Origin: Anseongella ginsenosidimutans
GTDB lineage: Bacteria; Bacteroidota; Bacteroidia; Sphingobacteriales; Sphingobacteriaceae
Length of the DNA: 64,000 nt
Reading direction: 5' to 3'
Assembly: GCF_008033235.1 (NCBI RefSeq)
Contig: NZ_CP042432.1
Location: 1,240,001 to 1,304,000 of the forward strand
The notes beneath the pieces are model-generated. The model was not told the DNA's origin, ran no database searches, and was given only the letters and a program-made list of their open reading frames with translations. The stretch's first letter is position 1, and the number at the start of each line of letters is the position of its first letter. This document shows positions 37,553-47,542 of this stretch, one piece after another. A program made the position numbers and the translations under genes.

Positions 37553-38566
37553 ATGAAAACGCTTCATTTATTTTTATTAGCCGCCCTTGCAGGAACCTTT
37601 AGCTGTAACAATCCGGGAAACGCCGGAGATTCAGCCAATTCAGACAGCACGGCCGCCCAACAGCCGCCCGCGGCAAATGATTCCGGTTTGTTGCTTGTGG
37701 CGAATAAGCTGGATAATACCCTGTTCTTTATTAATGCTGAAACCCTGGAACTTGTAGACAGCACTACTACGGGCAATGATCCGCATGAAGCCGTGGTGAC
37801 CCCGGACGGCCGCACCGCTTATACCGCCAATATGACCGGCAATTCCCTCTCCGTAATTGACATGAATACCCTGGAAGAGGTCCGCCGGATAGACCTGAGC
37901 AAATATCAACAGCCCCACGGCCTTGCCATCACTTCCGACGGAAAAAACTTATACGTCACCACCGAGGGCACCCAAACCGTTCTGGAAATCGACGTGGCAG
38001 CCGACAGTATTCTGCGCGTATTTAAATCCGGGCAGCAAGGTACCCACATGGCCGCCCTCAGCAAGGACGAGTCCACTTTGTACGCACCGAACCTCGGAAG
38101 CGGCACAACAACCGTTATCGACCTGGAAGCGGGAGAAGTGATCAAGACACTCGCTACAGGCGAAGGCACCGAAGGCATTGACGTAAGTCCTGACGGAAAG
38201 GAAATCTGGATTACCGCCCGCTCGGGTTCCGTAGCCGTCGTTAATGCCGAAAGCAATGAAATAGAAGCGACGCTGCCGGCCGCCGGCCTCCCCATTCGCG
38301 TAAAATTCACGCCGGACGGAAAGCAAGCATTGGTTTCCTGTATGCAGGCCGATGAAGTGATCGTCTTTGACGTTGCCGAACGTAAGCCAATAAAACGCAT
38401 TAAAACCGGCGCAGGCCCCGTAGGCGTGTTGATCCGGCCGGACGGAGAAGTAGCATTCGTGGCGAACACGGAAGGCAACAACGTCTCGGTGATAGATATG
38501 AAAACCCTTGAAGTAAGCGAGACCATCCCGGCCGGCGATACTCCCGACGGAATGGCTTTCCGTTAA
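37553..38566 (+). CDS. YVTN-repeat beta-propeller lipoprotein (YncE-like)
   Basis: A 337-residue protein with a lipoprotein signal (LFLLAALAGTFSC), a linker rich in Ala, Asp and Gln, then seven-bladed beta-propeller repeats of the YVTN type, for example NDPHEAVVTPDGRTAYTANM, GTEGIDVSPDGKEIWITARS and GPVGVLIRPDGEVAFVANT. Such surface or periplasmic proteins bind partners or act in stress responses; role here unknown. A weak hairpin follows its stop. Confidence 0.92.
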   Translation: MKTLHLFLLAALAGTFSCNNPGNAGDSANSDSTAAQQPPAANDSGLLLVANKLDNTLFFINAETLELVDSTTTGNDPHEAVVTPDGRTAYTANMTGNSLSVIDMNTLEEVRRIDLSKYQQPHGLAITSDGKNLYVTTEGTQTVLEIDVAADSILRVFKSGQQGTHMAALSKDESTLYAPNLGSGTTTVIDLEAGEVIKTLATGEGTEGIDVSPDGKEIWITARSGSVAVVNAESNEIEATLPAAGLPIRVKFTPDGKQALVSCMQADEVIVFDVAERKPIKRIKTGAGPVGVLIRPDGEVAFVANTEGNNVSVIDMKTLEVSETIPAGDTPDGMAFR

Positions 38567-38618
38567 CGGAGACAAGTTCTTTTGTTGAATTCAAACCGGG
38601 ACCGGCCGTATTCAAATT

Positions 38619-38653
38619 AACAGTTTAGCTTACAGCTGAAAAACTGTTGTTTT
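38619..38653 (+). terminator. Probable terminator after YVTN lipoprotein
   Basis: AACAGTTT (38619-38626) pairs with AAACTGTT (38641-38648) over a 14-base loop, then GTTTTA. Short stem, moderate support. Confidence 0.45.
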
Positions 38654-38690
38654 ACGTAGTGTTGCGATCACTAAGACCTGTCTGGAACCA

Positions 38691-40490
38691 ATGAAAAGAA
38701 CAGTACTCCTGAACTTCCTTTTATTAATAACCGGATCCGCGGCCGGGCAGCGTTTTGAAATGAACCTGGACAGCGTTCACCCCCACTTGCAAAACGACCG
38801 CCATGGAGATACCATCCGCAAGTATTTCTCAAATACTTTTTATAGTTATCCTACCCCTGATCAATACCCGGATGAATACAATTATACCACCGAACTGAAA
38901 GAACCTTATTTGTTGATTGGCGCATTTTATTCAAATAAGCTCGCCGTTAATTACACCTTTGCTGAGGAAAAGATCCCCGAACTTAAAGAGTATGTAAATG
39001 ACACTTCGCATTCCGGCGCAATTTGGCCCAAGAGCTATAGCGGAAAGTATGCCATTCCGGTACTTGATTCATCCGGCATTATTGTCACGGTGAATGGGAT
39101 AAGCTCCCGGAATGCCGGCCGGTACGAATTCAGGGTGTTGGAAAATAAAACCCGGGAAGTTCTCCCCTGGACAAAACCAACCTTGTTTACCGGCTGGTAT
39201 AGGTCCACTTATATCGAAGAAAAAAACAAACACGATGAGGAAGTGGCCTACCTTGGTCATTTTAAAAATGAATTCGGAAAGAGTCTTACGTTCCAGGTCC
39301 GGAAAATTGACCAGCCGCAGCTGATCCAGGCATCTTTGTCTGCTTTGTGGGTAGCCCGAAAGCCGAAGGTACTGGGCGTTTTCACGTTTTCGGAACTCTC
39401 TGATTTCCTGAAAATGTTTAAAAAGCAATGGGTTCCTGCAGCATACCGTCAAACCATGACCGACTGGAGCAGCGACACCACGCTGCTTAAATTGAAAAAT
39501 GCCTTTGAACCGAGGGAGAACAGCATCATCTTTTACCTTGACGATATTGTCAATTCAAAGGAAGTAATAGAATATAACCTGGTAGGAGAAGGAGATAGCA
39601 CCGGCTGGAAGGCGAACGATTTCGACCTGAACTTTATCTGGCTGAAAGATCTTGAACCTGGCCGTTATAATCTGAAGATCAGGTACAGCGTACAGCGGCA
39701 CAATATAGCTGTGTATCCGTTCACCATAGCGGCTGCATGGTATCAGACTGCCGGGTTTAAGCTGGGGATTGTTTTGCTTGGATTACTTTCTGCCGGCTTT
39801 GTCGTCCTGCTGCTGAGATCGGGGAAACAGGCGAAATTGCTGGAAGTGCAGGGAATGCAAAAACAATTAGTGCAAACCGAATTAAGGTCCATTCGCTCGC
39901 AGTTCAACCCGCATTTTGTGTTTAATGCCTTGAATTCCATCCAGGGGCTGATGACCAGGAAGGATACCGGCCAGGCGAATAAATACCTGGCGGAATTCAG
40001 CTCCCTGATGCGGGAATCGTTAAAAAGGAGCGACCGCGAATTTGAAAGCATTTCGAAAGAAATTAAGCTACTCGAAAATTACCTGAACCTGGAACAGCTG
40101 CGTTTCGGCTTTTCCTATAGGATTATTCTCGACGAAGAACTTGACATTCATGCAATGGAAATTCCGGGACTACTCCTTCAGCCTTTGGTTGAAAACGCGA
40201 TAAAACACGGGGTTGCCAAATTATATGATAAAGGAATGTTGTTTATCCGTTTTCAAACAGGCGGCGCCAATCTGACCGTCAGCGTGGAAGATAACGGGCA
40301 GGGATTCGCGTACAACGGGCTAGCGGACAACAAGCTAACGTACAAAGCACAGGGTTACGGGCTGAAGCTGACGAAAGAACGGATTAAGCTCCTGAATGCC
40401 ACCCTTGAGGGGCAGGAACTGGTGTTTGCCATCGCAAGCAACGGCGAGGGAACCTGCGTATCCATCCAATTTAAAAACTGGTTACTATGA
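38691..40490 (+). CDS. LytS-type sensor histidine kinase
   Basis: A 599-residue kinase with a signal peptide (1-20), a large periplasmic domain of about 330 residues, one membrane helix near 355-375 (GIVLLGLLSAGFVVLLL) and a short coiled coil. The His_kinase domain has the box SQFNPHFVFNALNSIQGLM, and the HATPase part has LLLQPLVENAIKHG and EDNGQGF. The histidine lies in NPHFVFN. Its stop overlaps the LytTR regulator start by four bases, so they form one two-component system. The big periplasmic part may sense polymer or envelope signals. Confidence 0.93.
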   Translation: MKRTVLLNFLLLITGSAAGQRFEMNLDSVHPHLQNDRHGDTIRKYFSNTFYSYPTPDQYPDEYNYTTELKEPYLLIGAFYSNKLAVNYTFAEEKIPELKEYVNDTSHSGAIWPKSYSGKYAIPVLDSSGIIVTVNGISSRNAGRYEFRVLENKTREVLPWTKPTLFTGWYRSTYIEEKNKHDEEVAYLGHFKNEFGKSLTFQVRKIDQPQLIQASLSALWVARKPKVLGVFTFSELSDFLKMFKKQWVPAAYRQTMTDWSSDTTLLKLKNAFEPRENSIIFYLDDIVNSKEVIEYNLVGEGDSTGWKANDFDLNFIWLKDLEPGRYNLKIRYSVQRHNIAVYPFTIAAAWYQTAGFKLGIVLLGLLSAGFVVLLLRSGKQAKLLEVQGMQKQLVQTELRSIRSQFNPHFVFNALNSIQGLMTRKDTGQANKYLAEFSSLMRESLKRSDREFESISKEIKLLENYLNLEQLRFGFSYRIILDEELDIHAMEIPGLLLQPLVENAIKHGVAKLYDKGMLFIRFQTGGANLTVSVEDNGQGFAYNGLADNKLTYKAQGYGLKLTKERIKLLNATLEGQELVFAIASNGEGTCVSIQFKNWLL

Positions 40491-41241
40491 TCAGGGCGAT
40501 CATTATTGATGATGAAAAAAATAACATTGAAAACCTGACAGGTTTGCTGGAACTGCATTCGCCGGTTATTTCCGTCGTGGCTACCGCGACTAATGCCGAT
40601 GAAGGTATTGCAAAAATACATGAGCAGCATCCGGATCTTTTATTCCTGGATATCCAGATGCCGGGTAAGAACGGCTTTGAGGTGCTGAAGTCCCTGCCCC
40701 ACCATTTTGTGGAAGTCATTTTTGTGACGGCTTACGACCAGTACGGGATACCCGCCATTAAATTTTCGGCAATTGATTACTTACTGAAGCCGGTTAATAT
40801 CGCGGAACTGAAAACGGCGGTTTCCAAAGCAGTGGAGAAATTAAATCAAAAGAAACAAAACTTTCAGTTGGAAAACCTGCTGGAAATGATGAAAAATAAG
40901 GATGAAAAAAATGAACACCGGCTGGCGCTATCCACCGCAAAGCAAACCCGTTTCGTAAGCCCCGGTGACATTATTCGCTGTGAGTCATCCAATGCTTATA
41001 CAAGTTTTTACCTGGCCGGAGGAGATACAATCATGGTGTCCCGGCCAATTTTCGAGTATGAAGAGCTGCTGGCTGCTTACGGATTTATTCGCTGCCATCA
41101 ATCGCACCTGGTCAATAGAAAACACATTAAAAGCTGGCTGAAAGACGATGGGGATATTTGCTGATGGAAGACGGCGGGAAAGTCCCCATTTCAAGAAATA
41201 AGAAAGAGCAGGTTACCGCTTTGCTCATGGCCATGAAATGA
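40487..41241 (+). CDS. LytTR-family response regulator, frameshift near the 3-prime end
   Basis: Receiver domain (residues 1-120, IIIDDEKNN start, phosphoacceptor D55 in LLFLDIQMPGKNG) and a LytTR DNA-binding domain (IIRCESSNAYTSFYL, the HQSHLVNRKHIKSW part). As written the frame stops at 41164, truncating the last LytTR strand. A G4 run at 41150-41153 is one base short: with a fifth G the frame runs to a TGA at 41241 and restores the expected end (GGYLLMEDGGKVPISRNKK), 251 residues in all. It pairs with the upstream LytS-type kinase. Confidence 0.88.
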
Positions 41242-41268
41242 TCTTTTAAACTCAAAAACAACCTGAAT

Positions 41269-42978
41269 ATGAAATACTTTGTTTTACTCCTCGGCCTGGC
41301 TGCATCCTTTCCGGCGTATTCCCAGGAAACGGCTTCCAAACTGCCACTGGCTATTGAAGATCCGCGAATGGACGCTTACCTGGCCGGCCGGAAACCAGCC
41401 ACGCTGACCATTAAATTGCTGAACGCCCCCGCTGATCTGGGCCCGGTAAACGTCAAAGGCTCATTTGTCCATTATGGGCCGGATTTTCAGACCACGAAAC
41501 ATTACCAGATAGGCAAGGACCGGGAATTGACCGTGGAGCTGGAGCAGAATTTACCCTATCAGCAGATATGGCTGCATGTGGGGGAATACTTGTATGCCGG
41601 TATTTATGTGAATACCGGCCTGACCGTGAATATCGACCTGGACCGGGCAAAAAGTGCGTATATGATCGGGGAGGGAATTAGTTATTCCGGTACGGACGGG
41701 AAATTGAACGCCATATTGAACGAGCATGTCCTGTTCCGGCGTGATGAGCGGCGCGCCTTGTCCAAGCAAAGGGACAGTCTTTTAAAAAAGATGGATGAAT
41801 TGCCGGAAGGAGCCCTTTGGGTGAAATTGGATTCCCTCCGCAGCCAGCGGAAAAAGATAAATGCTGAATTTATCGCGAAATACCCGACTTATGGTTGGGC
41901 CGTGACCAATGAAGAAAACTCCGCCTTTTATAATGAAATGTGCATTGCTTACCGGAGAAAGCGATTCCCCGAAGAACTCGAAAAGGAAGTCAGCGCACAT
42001 AAGCCTTTTTTTACCAGCAATGACGGGGTACAGTTTTACCGGTATCTGTCCTGGTATCTTTCGTCAGGGGACGATCACCCACGTCCACGTGTGCATGAAA
42101 TGATCATGGCGGATTACGATGCATATACCCAAGAGGAACAAGCGCTGCTTGATACCATCAGTAGCATAAGAAAGTTCAGCGAGGAAGAACGAAAGGAAAA
42201 GCAGGAAGTAATAAGAAGCTGGTATAAAAAGTGGAATGAGGTGTTTTATAACGACATTGTAAAAATAAATACACAGCATGAAGCTGCGATCTTCGATAGC
42301 CTTTGTGCCGCGCCCCGGGCCGATATTCTCAAACTGGGTCTGCTGAAACAGGCTAAAAGCACTTTTGCTAAAACCTTTCCACTATTATCTGCCAGCGCCC
42401 AAACAGCCTGGTGCAGGAGAATAATCGAAAAGGAGCTGGAGGAGAGTCTTGCAAGTCAAAAGCAGGTTGACGCCTTACTGGCATCAGGCAACGCGCTGGA
42501 AAACCCGCAAGCGGCTTTCGGACGGCCCGTGACTTCCCTGCCTTTCGGCGCTTCCCTTTACCGGCTGGATAGCCTGGACAATGCGGATGATTTCATTCGC
42601 GCATTGTTATCCAGGTTTAAGGATAAGGCCCTGATCATTGACTTCTGGGCAACCTGGTGCGGGCCCTGTATTTCAGCGATGCCTTATGCGAAAAAGCTGC
42701 AAAAGGAAAACGCCGACCTTCCGGTGGAATATATTTATCTGTGTACGAGCGGTTCTTCCAATGAAACCCTATGGAAAAATAAAGTGGCCGAGCTAAAGAT
42801 CCCCGGCACCCATATTTTTGTGGCGGACAGGATCATCGCCGGATTGAAGAGCAGGATGGATGCTGGCGGCGGGTATCCTGCTTATGTACTGGTGGATAGC
42901 CGGGGGAATATCAACGCGAGAAGGATCAACGGGTTAAGCGAAATAAACCGGGATGTACTGAAAGCCCTTTTGGAATAA
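41269..42978 (+). CDS. Exported thioredoxin-like (TlpA family) protein
   Basis: A 569-residue protein with a signal peptide (1-19, ending AYSQE), an N-terminal DUF4369-like beta domain (about 40-120), a long helical middle, and a C-terminal thioredoxin fold with FWATWCGPCISAMP at about 460-475. The CxxC pair is intact, so it likely reduces or isomerises disulfides in the periplasm. It follows the LytS/LytTR pair after about 27 bases and may be its target. Confidence 0.88.
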   Translation: MKYFVLLLGLAASFPAYSQETASKLPLAIEDPRMDAYLAGRKPATLTIKLLNAPADLGPVNVKGSFVHYGPDFQTTKHYQIGKDRELTVELEQNLPYQQIWLHVGEYLYAGIYVNTGLTVNIDLDRAKSAYMIGEGISYSGTDGKLNAILNEHVLFRRDERRALSKQRDSLLKKMDELPEGALWVKLDSLRSQRKKINAEFIAKYPTYGWAVTNEENSAFYNEMCIAYRRKRFPEELEKEVSAHKPFFTSNDGVQFYRYLSWYLSSGDDHPRPRVHEMIMADYDAYTQEEQALLDTISSIRKFSEEERKEKQEVIRSWYKKWNEVFYNDIVKINTQHEAAIFDSLCAAPRADILKLGLLKQAKSTFAKTFPLLSASAQTAWCRRIIEKELEESLASQKQVDALLASGNALENPQAAFGRPVTSLPFGASLYRLDSLDNADDFIRALLSRFKDKALIIDFWATWCGPCISAMPYAKKLQKENADLPVEYIYLCTSGSSNETLWKNKVAELKIPGTHIFVADRIIAGLKSRMDAGGGYPAYVLVDSRGNINARRINGLSEINRDVLKALLE

Positions 42979-43006
42979 CAGAAATAAGCGGGGTGATGTT
43001 GCTAAA

Positions 43007-43037
43007 GGGGGGCCGGGACGATTGACCGGCAGCCCCC
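43007..43037. other. Strong GC hairpin after the thioredoxin-like gene
   Basis: G5/C5 outer stem (43007-43011 with 43033-43037) and a GCCGG/CCGGC inner stem, two-base bulge, nine-base loop. No T run follows, so it is not a canonical terminator. The remaining part of the 281-bp gap 42979-43259 shows only a promoter core near its end and nothing else I recognise. Confidence 0.45.
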
Positions 43038-43237
43038 GTATTGCATGTGTGTGATTAATAGTATTTCAAAGATGTATGAAAAGGCGCGTTTTGAAAAGCC
43101 CCTGCCGTTTACCTGCGGATAATTGCCGGTGAATGGCGGGTTTTTTCCGGCGAAGGGAACAATCAGTGATCTTAATGATAGCTACACCGAGTTCGGTGAA
43201 TGCTCCAGGTGCAGGATTCGCCCCTCCGGTAAAACGT

Positions 43238-43245
43238 TAACTTTG
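43238..43245 (+). promoter_or_regulatory. TAnnTTTG promoter core of SDR gene
   Basis: TAACTTTG lies 14 bases before the ATG at 43260. A weak ATTCG stands about 17 bases upstream instead of TTTG. Confidence 0.5.
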
Positions 43246-43259
43246 ACAAAAAAATCAGT

Positions 43260-43964
43260 ATGAAGAATATCATCATTACGGGCGCCGCGGGAAATCTTGG
43301 GAAAGCGGTATCCGTTCATTTTCTGAAAAAGAAATACCGGGTAATCGCGCTAGTGCGGGATGCCGGTGAAGCCGAAGCGCTCAGCGGGTCCGTGGATTTG
43401 GATGCGGCGAATTTGCAGGTGGAAGCACTGGACCTTACCGATGAGCAGGCAGTGGAGGCCGTTTCCGGGAAAGTGATCCGGGACTACGGTAATATTGACG
43501 CCGCGCTGCTGCTGGCAGGCGGATTCGCCATGGGCAATATTCATACAACCAGTATGCAGGACATTAAAAGCCAGCTGGCGATTAACTTTGAAACCGCATA
43601 TCCCCTTGCCCGTCATATTTTCAGGCATATGCTGGAAAAGGGCAGTGGCCGGCTGGTGTTCGTGGGAACACGCCCCGCGCTGAAACCTGCGGATGGAAAA
43701 AATATGATTGCTTACGCGCTTAGCAAATCACTACTTTTTAATCTTTCTGAGCAGCTCAACGAGGAAGCCGCCGGCACCAATGTGGTCAGCAGCGTGATCG
43801 TTCCGAGTACCATTGATACCCCCGCCAACCGGGCTGCGATGCCAAAGGCGGATTTCGATAAATGGGTAAAATCTCAACAAATAGCGGAATTGCTGCACCT
43901 GATCTGCTCAGAAACCGGCGCCCCGCTCAGGGAAACGGTGCTGAAGATCTACGGGCACAGCTAA
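43260..43964 (+). CDS. Short-chain dehydrogenase/reductase
   Basis: A 234-residue classical SDR. Nucleotide-binding GAAGNLGKAVSVHF at the start (TGxxxGxG variant with A-A-G-N-L-G), LLLAGGFAMG in place of NNAG, and the catalytic tyrosine/lysine in AYALSKS (Y-x-x-x-K). The serine partner may be the T in FVGTRPAL. Substrate unknown. It is monocistronic and followed by a strong bidirectional terminator. Confidence 0.9.
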   Translation: MKNIIITGAAGNLGKAVSVHFLKKKYRVIALVRDAGEAEALSGSVDLDAANLQVEALDLTDEQAVEAVSGKVIRDYGNIDAALLLAGGFAMGNIHTTSMQDIKSQLAINFETAYPLARHIFRHMLEKGSGRLVFVGTRPALKPADGKNMIAYALSKSLLFNLSEQLNEEAAGTNVVSSVIVPSTIDTPANRAAMPKADFDKWVKSQQIAELLHLICSETGAPLRETVLKIYGHS

Positions 43965-44075
43965 TATGCTGATGAAAGGTGATGCTTCAGGGCGCTGGCT
44001 GCTGACCTGGACCGCGCAATGCCGCGACTAAGGCTTCGTTTTGAAGCCTGTTCGGTGCAGCCGCGCAATAAAAAC

Positions 44076-44120
44076 ACAAAAATGGCCTGTCCGCCACGGT
44101 AGCGAACAGGCCATTTTTGT
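44076..44120. terminator. Bidirectional Rho-independent terminator
   Basis: A perfect 15-bp inverted repeat (44076-44090 and 44106-44120) ending in A5/T5 on both sides with a 15-base loop. It lies between the SDR and the convergent OmpA gene and should stop transcription from both directions. The rest of 43965-44075 shows nothing notable. Confidence 0.9.
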
Positions 44121-44189
44121 ATAAGCCGTACTAGCGCGCTGATCCCATACCGGATGGTATGGCGCGCCGCCCCGGGAATTTCCTTTTCC

Positions 44190-45032
44190 TTAGGAACGTT
44201 CCAGCAGTTTGAAGAACTGGTCCAGCTCCGGCAGGATCACGATACGGGTCCTGCGGTTGGCTGCGCGGCCTTCCCCGGTATCATTCGTGGCAACCGGGAC
44301 GTATTCACTGCGTCCGGCGGCGGTCATGCGTGCCGGGGGAATTCCGTATTCGGTTTGCAATACCCTTACGATCGTGGTTGCCCGTTTCACGCTAAGATCC
44401 CAGTTATCCAGCAGTACACCCTGATGATACGGCACATTATCGGTATGGCCTTCTACCATAAATTCGATATGCGGCTGGTTGGCGAGTACTTTTGCCACCT
44501 TGCCAAGCACTTCGGGCGCCCGGCCGGTCAGCTTGTAATCCCCGCTTTTGAACAGCAGTTTATCGGAAATATCAATATAAACAACGCCTTTATCCACTTT
44601 AATGTTGATATCCTGGTCATCAAGGTTGCCAATGGCGCCCTTCAAATTCATCACCAGGTTCATGGTAAGCGAATCTTTGCGGGAAATCGCCGACTGAAGG
44701 TCCCTGATATAGGCATCTTTGCCGCTGATGTTTTCGAGCGATTTCTGAATACTTTCCGCCTGGGAATTGGATATGACAGACATCCTTTCAAGCTGATCGA
44801 CCATCCGGTCATTGCTGATCTTCTTTTCCGTCAGATCCTGCTGAAGGCTTCCGATCTGGCGTTTATATGCCTCCGAAGAATCCTCACAGGCGGCCAGGTC
44901 ATTTTGCAGCGCCCGGTAAGCGCTGTCCAGGCTGGAATACCTGTTTTCCGCCTGCAGCAGCTTTTTCTTGGCTCCGCAGGACGAAAGCGTGCTAACGCCC
45001 ACGGCCATCGCTAATAAATACACTAATTTCAT
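44190..45032 (-). CDS. OmpA-family lipoprotein with coiled coil
   Basis: A 280-residue protein with lipoprotein signal (VSTLSSC), a coiled-coil stretch of about 120 residues (30-150), and a C-terminal OmpA domain (EFMVEGHTDNVPYHQG, LSVKRATTIVRVL, NRRTRIVIL). Likely anchors the outer membrane to peptidoglycan across the periplasm. An unusually good Shine-Dalgarno AAAGGAG lies just before the ATG. The 221-bp gap upstream (45033-45253) contains a bulged CCTGCC/GGCAGG hairpin but nothing else recognised. Confidence 0.92.
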   Translation of the reverse strand: MKLVYLLAMAVGVSTLSSCGAKKKLLQAENRYSSLDSAYRALQNDLAACEDSSEAYKRQIGSLQQDLTEKKISNDRMVDQLERMSVISNSQAESIQKSLENISGKDAYIRDLQSAISRKDSLTMNLVMNLKGAIGNLDDQDINIKVDKGVVYIDISDKLLFKSGDYKLTGRAPEVLGKVAKVLANQPHIEFMVEGHTDNVPYHQGVLLDNWDLSVKRATTIVRVLQTEYGIPPARMTAAGRSEYVPVATNDTGEGRAANRRTRIVILPELDQFFKLLERS

Positions 45033-45253
45033 GATTTGCTCTCCTTTCTGTTATAGTCAAATTCTCTCGCCTGCCGGGTTGAACCAAATCAAGGCCCGGG
45101 CAGGACTGTCGCACCTGGCCACTTGCAATAACCGTGCAAATTGACGGACTACCGGTAGTGCATGAGAGCGGCAAAGCTGGAAATAGCGCGCGTCCCCATG
45201 AACGGAAAAAAGAAACTTTGCCTGGGAAGTGGCAATTGGAAGTGCGGCAATCG

Positions 45254-46747
45254 TTAAAGTGCAGCTTTTTGTTGTTCGAAGGAAGTGACCAGCCGGGTGG
45301 AGAAATCATTGATGAACGTTCCCTTGGGATTGAAAAAGTGATAGCTGTCCAGCCAGCGTGCGGTATCCGGGTAGAATTCCGCCATCCGCCCGGGGTAATT
45401 GAACAGGCGGTTATGGATCTTCCCCCAGTGCGGAATGCCGCCGAAACGGAACATGGCATCCTGGTATTGGTTCAGCATTTCGTCCGAGCCAATGGTGTGC
45501 AGCAGGAAAGGAGTGTCGATATAACAGGCGGTTTTGTGGTAAGAAGGGCACATAAAAGCGCCGCTTCCTTGTACAAAACGCACGCCGAACGGAGCCGACT
45601 GGTATAACTTGTGATTTTTGGCCAGGTACAGGGCACGGTCCATCAATTCATCAATCGCGTCAACAAAAGCATTGTCTTTCATATCAAAGGCAAATTCGCA
45701 ATCGTAGGCGCGGATCTTCACATATTCTACCCCCTGGTAAAGCACCTTGTACCCTTTATTGATATACGAGCGGTCTTTTAAGGACTTTAATGAATTATTT
45801 ATAAGCCAGGGAATGGCTTTCGGAATATAGCGGACCAGGGCAACCGAGAGCCAGTAAAATATGGGCATGGTGCCCAAACGGGTGAAAATGTTCCGGAACA
45901 GGTCCCCGAATTTAAAGTGCGGCCTGCCCGGGAGAAGCTGATGACGCACAATAATGCAGCGCCGGTGCCCATTCTTGCCGGGGTAAGGAGTCATTTGTAT
46001 CATGATGCCGCGGTATTTTTGTTTTCCTTCCTCGTCGGTTTCAAACAGGGAGCGGTTAGCCAGCATTTCCTTCACCTCATGCCAGTAGCATAATTCCTTG
46101 CTTTCTTTCAGCCAGTACATTGGCTCCAGCTCCATCACCAGCGAATAAATGACTCCCATACAGCCCAGGTTCACAAGCAGGCTATGGAATCGATCGTCGT
46201 CCTGGATAAGTGTGATGCCGGCTTCAGCATGTTTTTCGGGATCGGTGATGCCATTGGACGGTTCTACACGGAACACGCGGGCGTCAGCACTTACCAGCAC
46301 GATGGACCGCATCATTCCGTAAAATGCAGGCAGCTCAATGCCGGTACCGTGTGTACCTGTAGACATGGCCCCGGCCAGCGTCTGGTTGTCAATGCCGCCC
46401 ATGTTCGTAACGCAAAGCCCCCGCTGCTCCATAGCCTTGTTAAAAGCTTCGATGGTAATACCGGCTTCGGCCTCGATAAAATTAGCATAGTCGCCGGCCT
46501 TTAAGCAGGAAGTATCCGGCTCTGAGATGCGTTTCAGGCGCCGGAGGTTCAAAAGGTAACCGCCGGTAATCGCTACATTGGAAAAGGAATGGCCGCCCCC
46601 GACCGCCCGTACCGGGAAACTGTTCTTTTCCGCTTCCCGGATGATCTCCCGGATATCTTCCAGCGATTCGGGTTCGATGTATTTTAAAGGCTGGGTGCGG
46701 TATTTTTTAATGGTGTTTTTCCAGGTTCTCCTTAGTTTGATTACCAT
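45254..46747 (-). CDS. FAD-linked sugar-lactone oxidase family protein
   Basis: A 497-residue flavoprotein of the FAD_binding_4 plus D-arabinono-1,4-lactone oxidase (ALO) type. FAD segment: RAVGGGHSFSNVAITGGYLL, GGIDNQTLAGAMSTGTHGTG. The C-terminal ALO region has PSYHKTACYIDTPFLL and FGGIPHWGKIHN, as in aldonolactone and L-gulonolactone oxidases or alditol oxidases. The substrate is not determined. No signal peptide was seen. It is followed by the OmpA gene on the same strand. Confidence 0.9.
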   Translation of the reverse strand: MVIKLRRTWKNTIKKYRTQPLKYIEPESLEDIREIIREAEKNSFPVRAVGGGHSFSNVAITGGYLLNLRRLKRISEPDTSCLKAGDYANFIEAEAGITIEAFNKAMEQRGLCVTNMGGIDNQTLAGAMSTGTHGTGIELPAFYGMMRSIVLVSADARVFRVEPSNGITDPEKHAEAGITLIQDDDRFHSLLVNLGCMGVIYSLVMELEPMYWLKESKELCYWHEVKEMLANRSLFETDEEGKQKYRGIMIQMTPYPGKNGHRRCIIVRHQLLPGRPHFKFGDLFRNIFTRLGTMPIFYWLSVALVRYIPKAIPWLINNSLKSLKDRSYINKGYKVLYQGVEYVKIRAYDCEFAFDMKDNAFVDAIDELMDRALYLAKNHKLYQSAPFGVRFVQGSGAFMCPSYHKTACYIDTPFLLHTIGSDEMLNQYQDAMFRFGGIPHWGKIHNRLFNYPGRMAEFYPDTARWLDSYHFFNPKGTFINDFSTRLVTSFEQQKAAL

Positions 46748-46864
46748 AATAAGGCGGTTAGGTTATTTCGCTTAGCACAGCACCATCATCACCTTTAAAG
46801 GTATCAAAGCTTATTCGTTTTCGCAAGGTAATTTGCAGGGTCGGTATGCAGGTTCACACCATTC

Positions 46865-47377
46865 TCAGCGTTCCCAGAACGGAGGCGGCGCTATACCAAG
46901 GGAGCGGAGGTAAACATAACCCTGCCCGCGATGGTGTATCTCATTATCAATGAAATAAAGGCATAACCACCATACCTTGCCTTCGTACATACCAAATGCC
47001 AGATCGCTTTCCTGAAAGCGGCCCGGTTCAAGTTTCTCCCATATTTTGTTCATATGCGTGGTTGTCCAGTCCCATAACTCCAGGATACCAGCCTTAGTCT
47101 TCGGAGCTACGTCCAGGCCTTCCTCTTTTGCCAGGTCCTTGAGTTCTATCCATTGTCTGGTTGCCACTCCGTGCGCCCCCGGCGCGGCCATCTGGTTAAG
47201 TTCCGCGGCCAGTTCGCCGAAGGGACGCATTCCGCCGATCGTGTAGGTAAATAATTTCTCTTCCGGAAATGCTTCGATCACGCGACGGGTGAGCGCCCGG
47301 TGGCCCTGCCATTGTTCCAAAAGGTCCGAAGGGGTAAGCGTAATGCCGGCAGCTGCTGTTGTTTCTTGTGTGTTCAT
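46865..47377 (-). CDS. DinB-superfamily protein
   Basis: A 170-residue protein. The ATG at 47377 (MNTQETTAAAGITL) is chosen over the longer frame, whose extra 34 residues read like untranslated leader. Features: WQGHRALTRRVIEAF and the C-terminal histidine pair in DNEIHHRGQGYVYLR, as in DinB/DUF1572 metal-binding proteins. It diverges from the AhpD gene by about 165 bases. Confidence 0.88.
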   Translation of the reverse strand: MNTQETTAAAGITLTPSDLLEQWQGHRALTRRVIEAFPEEKLFTYTIGGMRPFGELAAELNQMAAPGAHGVATRQWIELKDLAKEEGLDVAPKTKAGILELWDWTTTHMNKIWEKLEPGRFQESDLAFGMYEGKVWWLCLYFIDNEIHHRGQGYVYLRSLGIAPPPFWER

Positions 47378-47542
47378 GACTTTATTTTTTATGATTGATC
47401 CTACTGCAAAGAAAAGGCCCTCCGCTGACAACCCTATGTCAGTAAAAAATACTGAAATATTTTTTTCGAAAATGTCCAATTCCCGGAATCCCGTGCATTA
47501 TTAATGCGTAGTTCAAATTCAAATCATTAAAATTTTAGAACA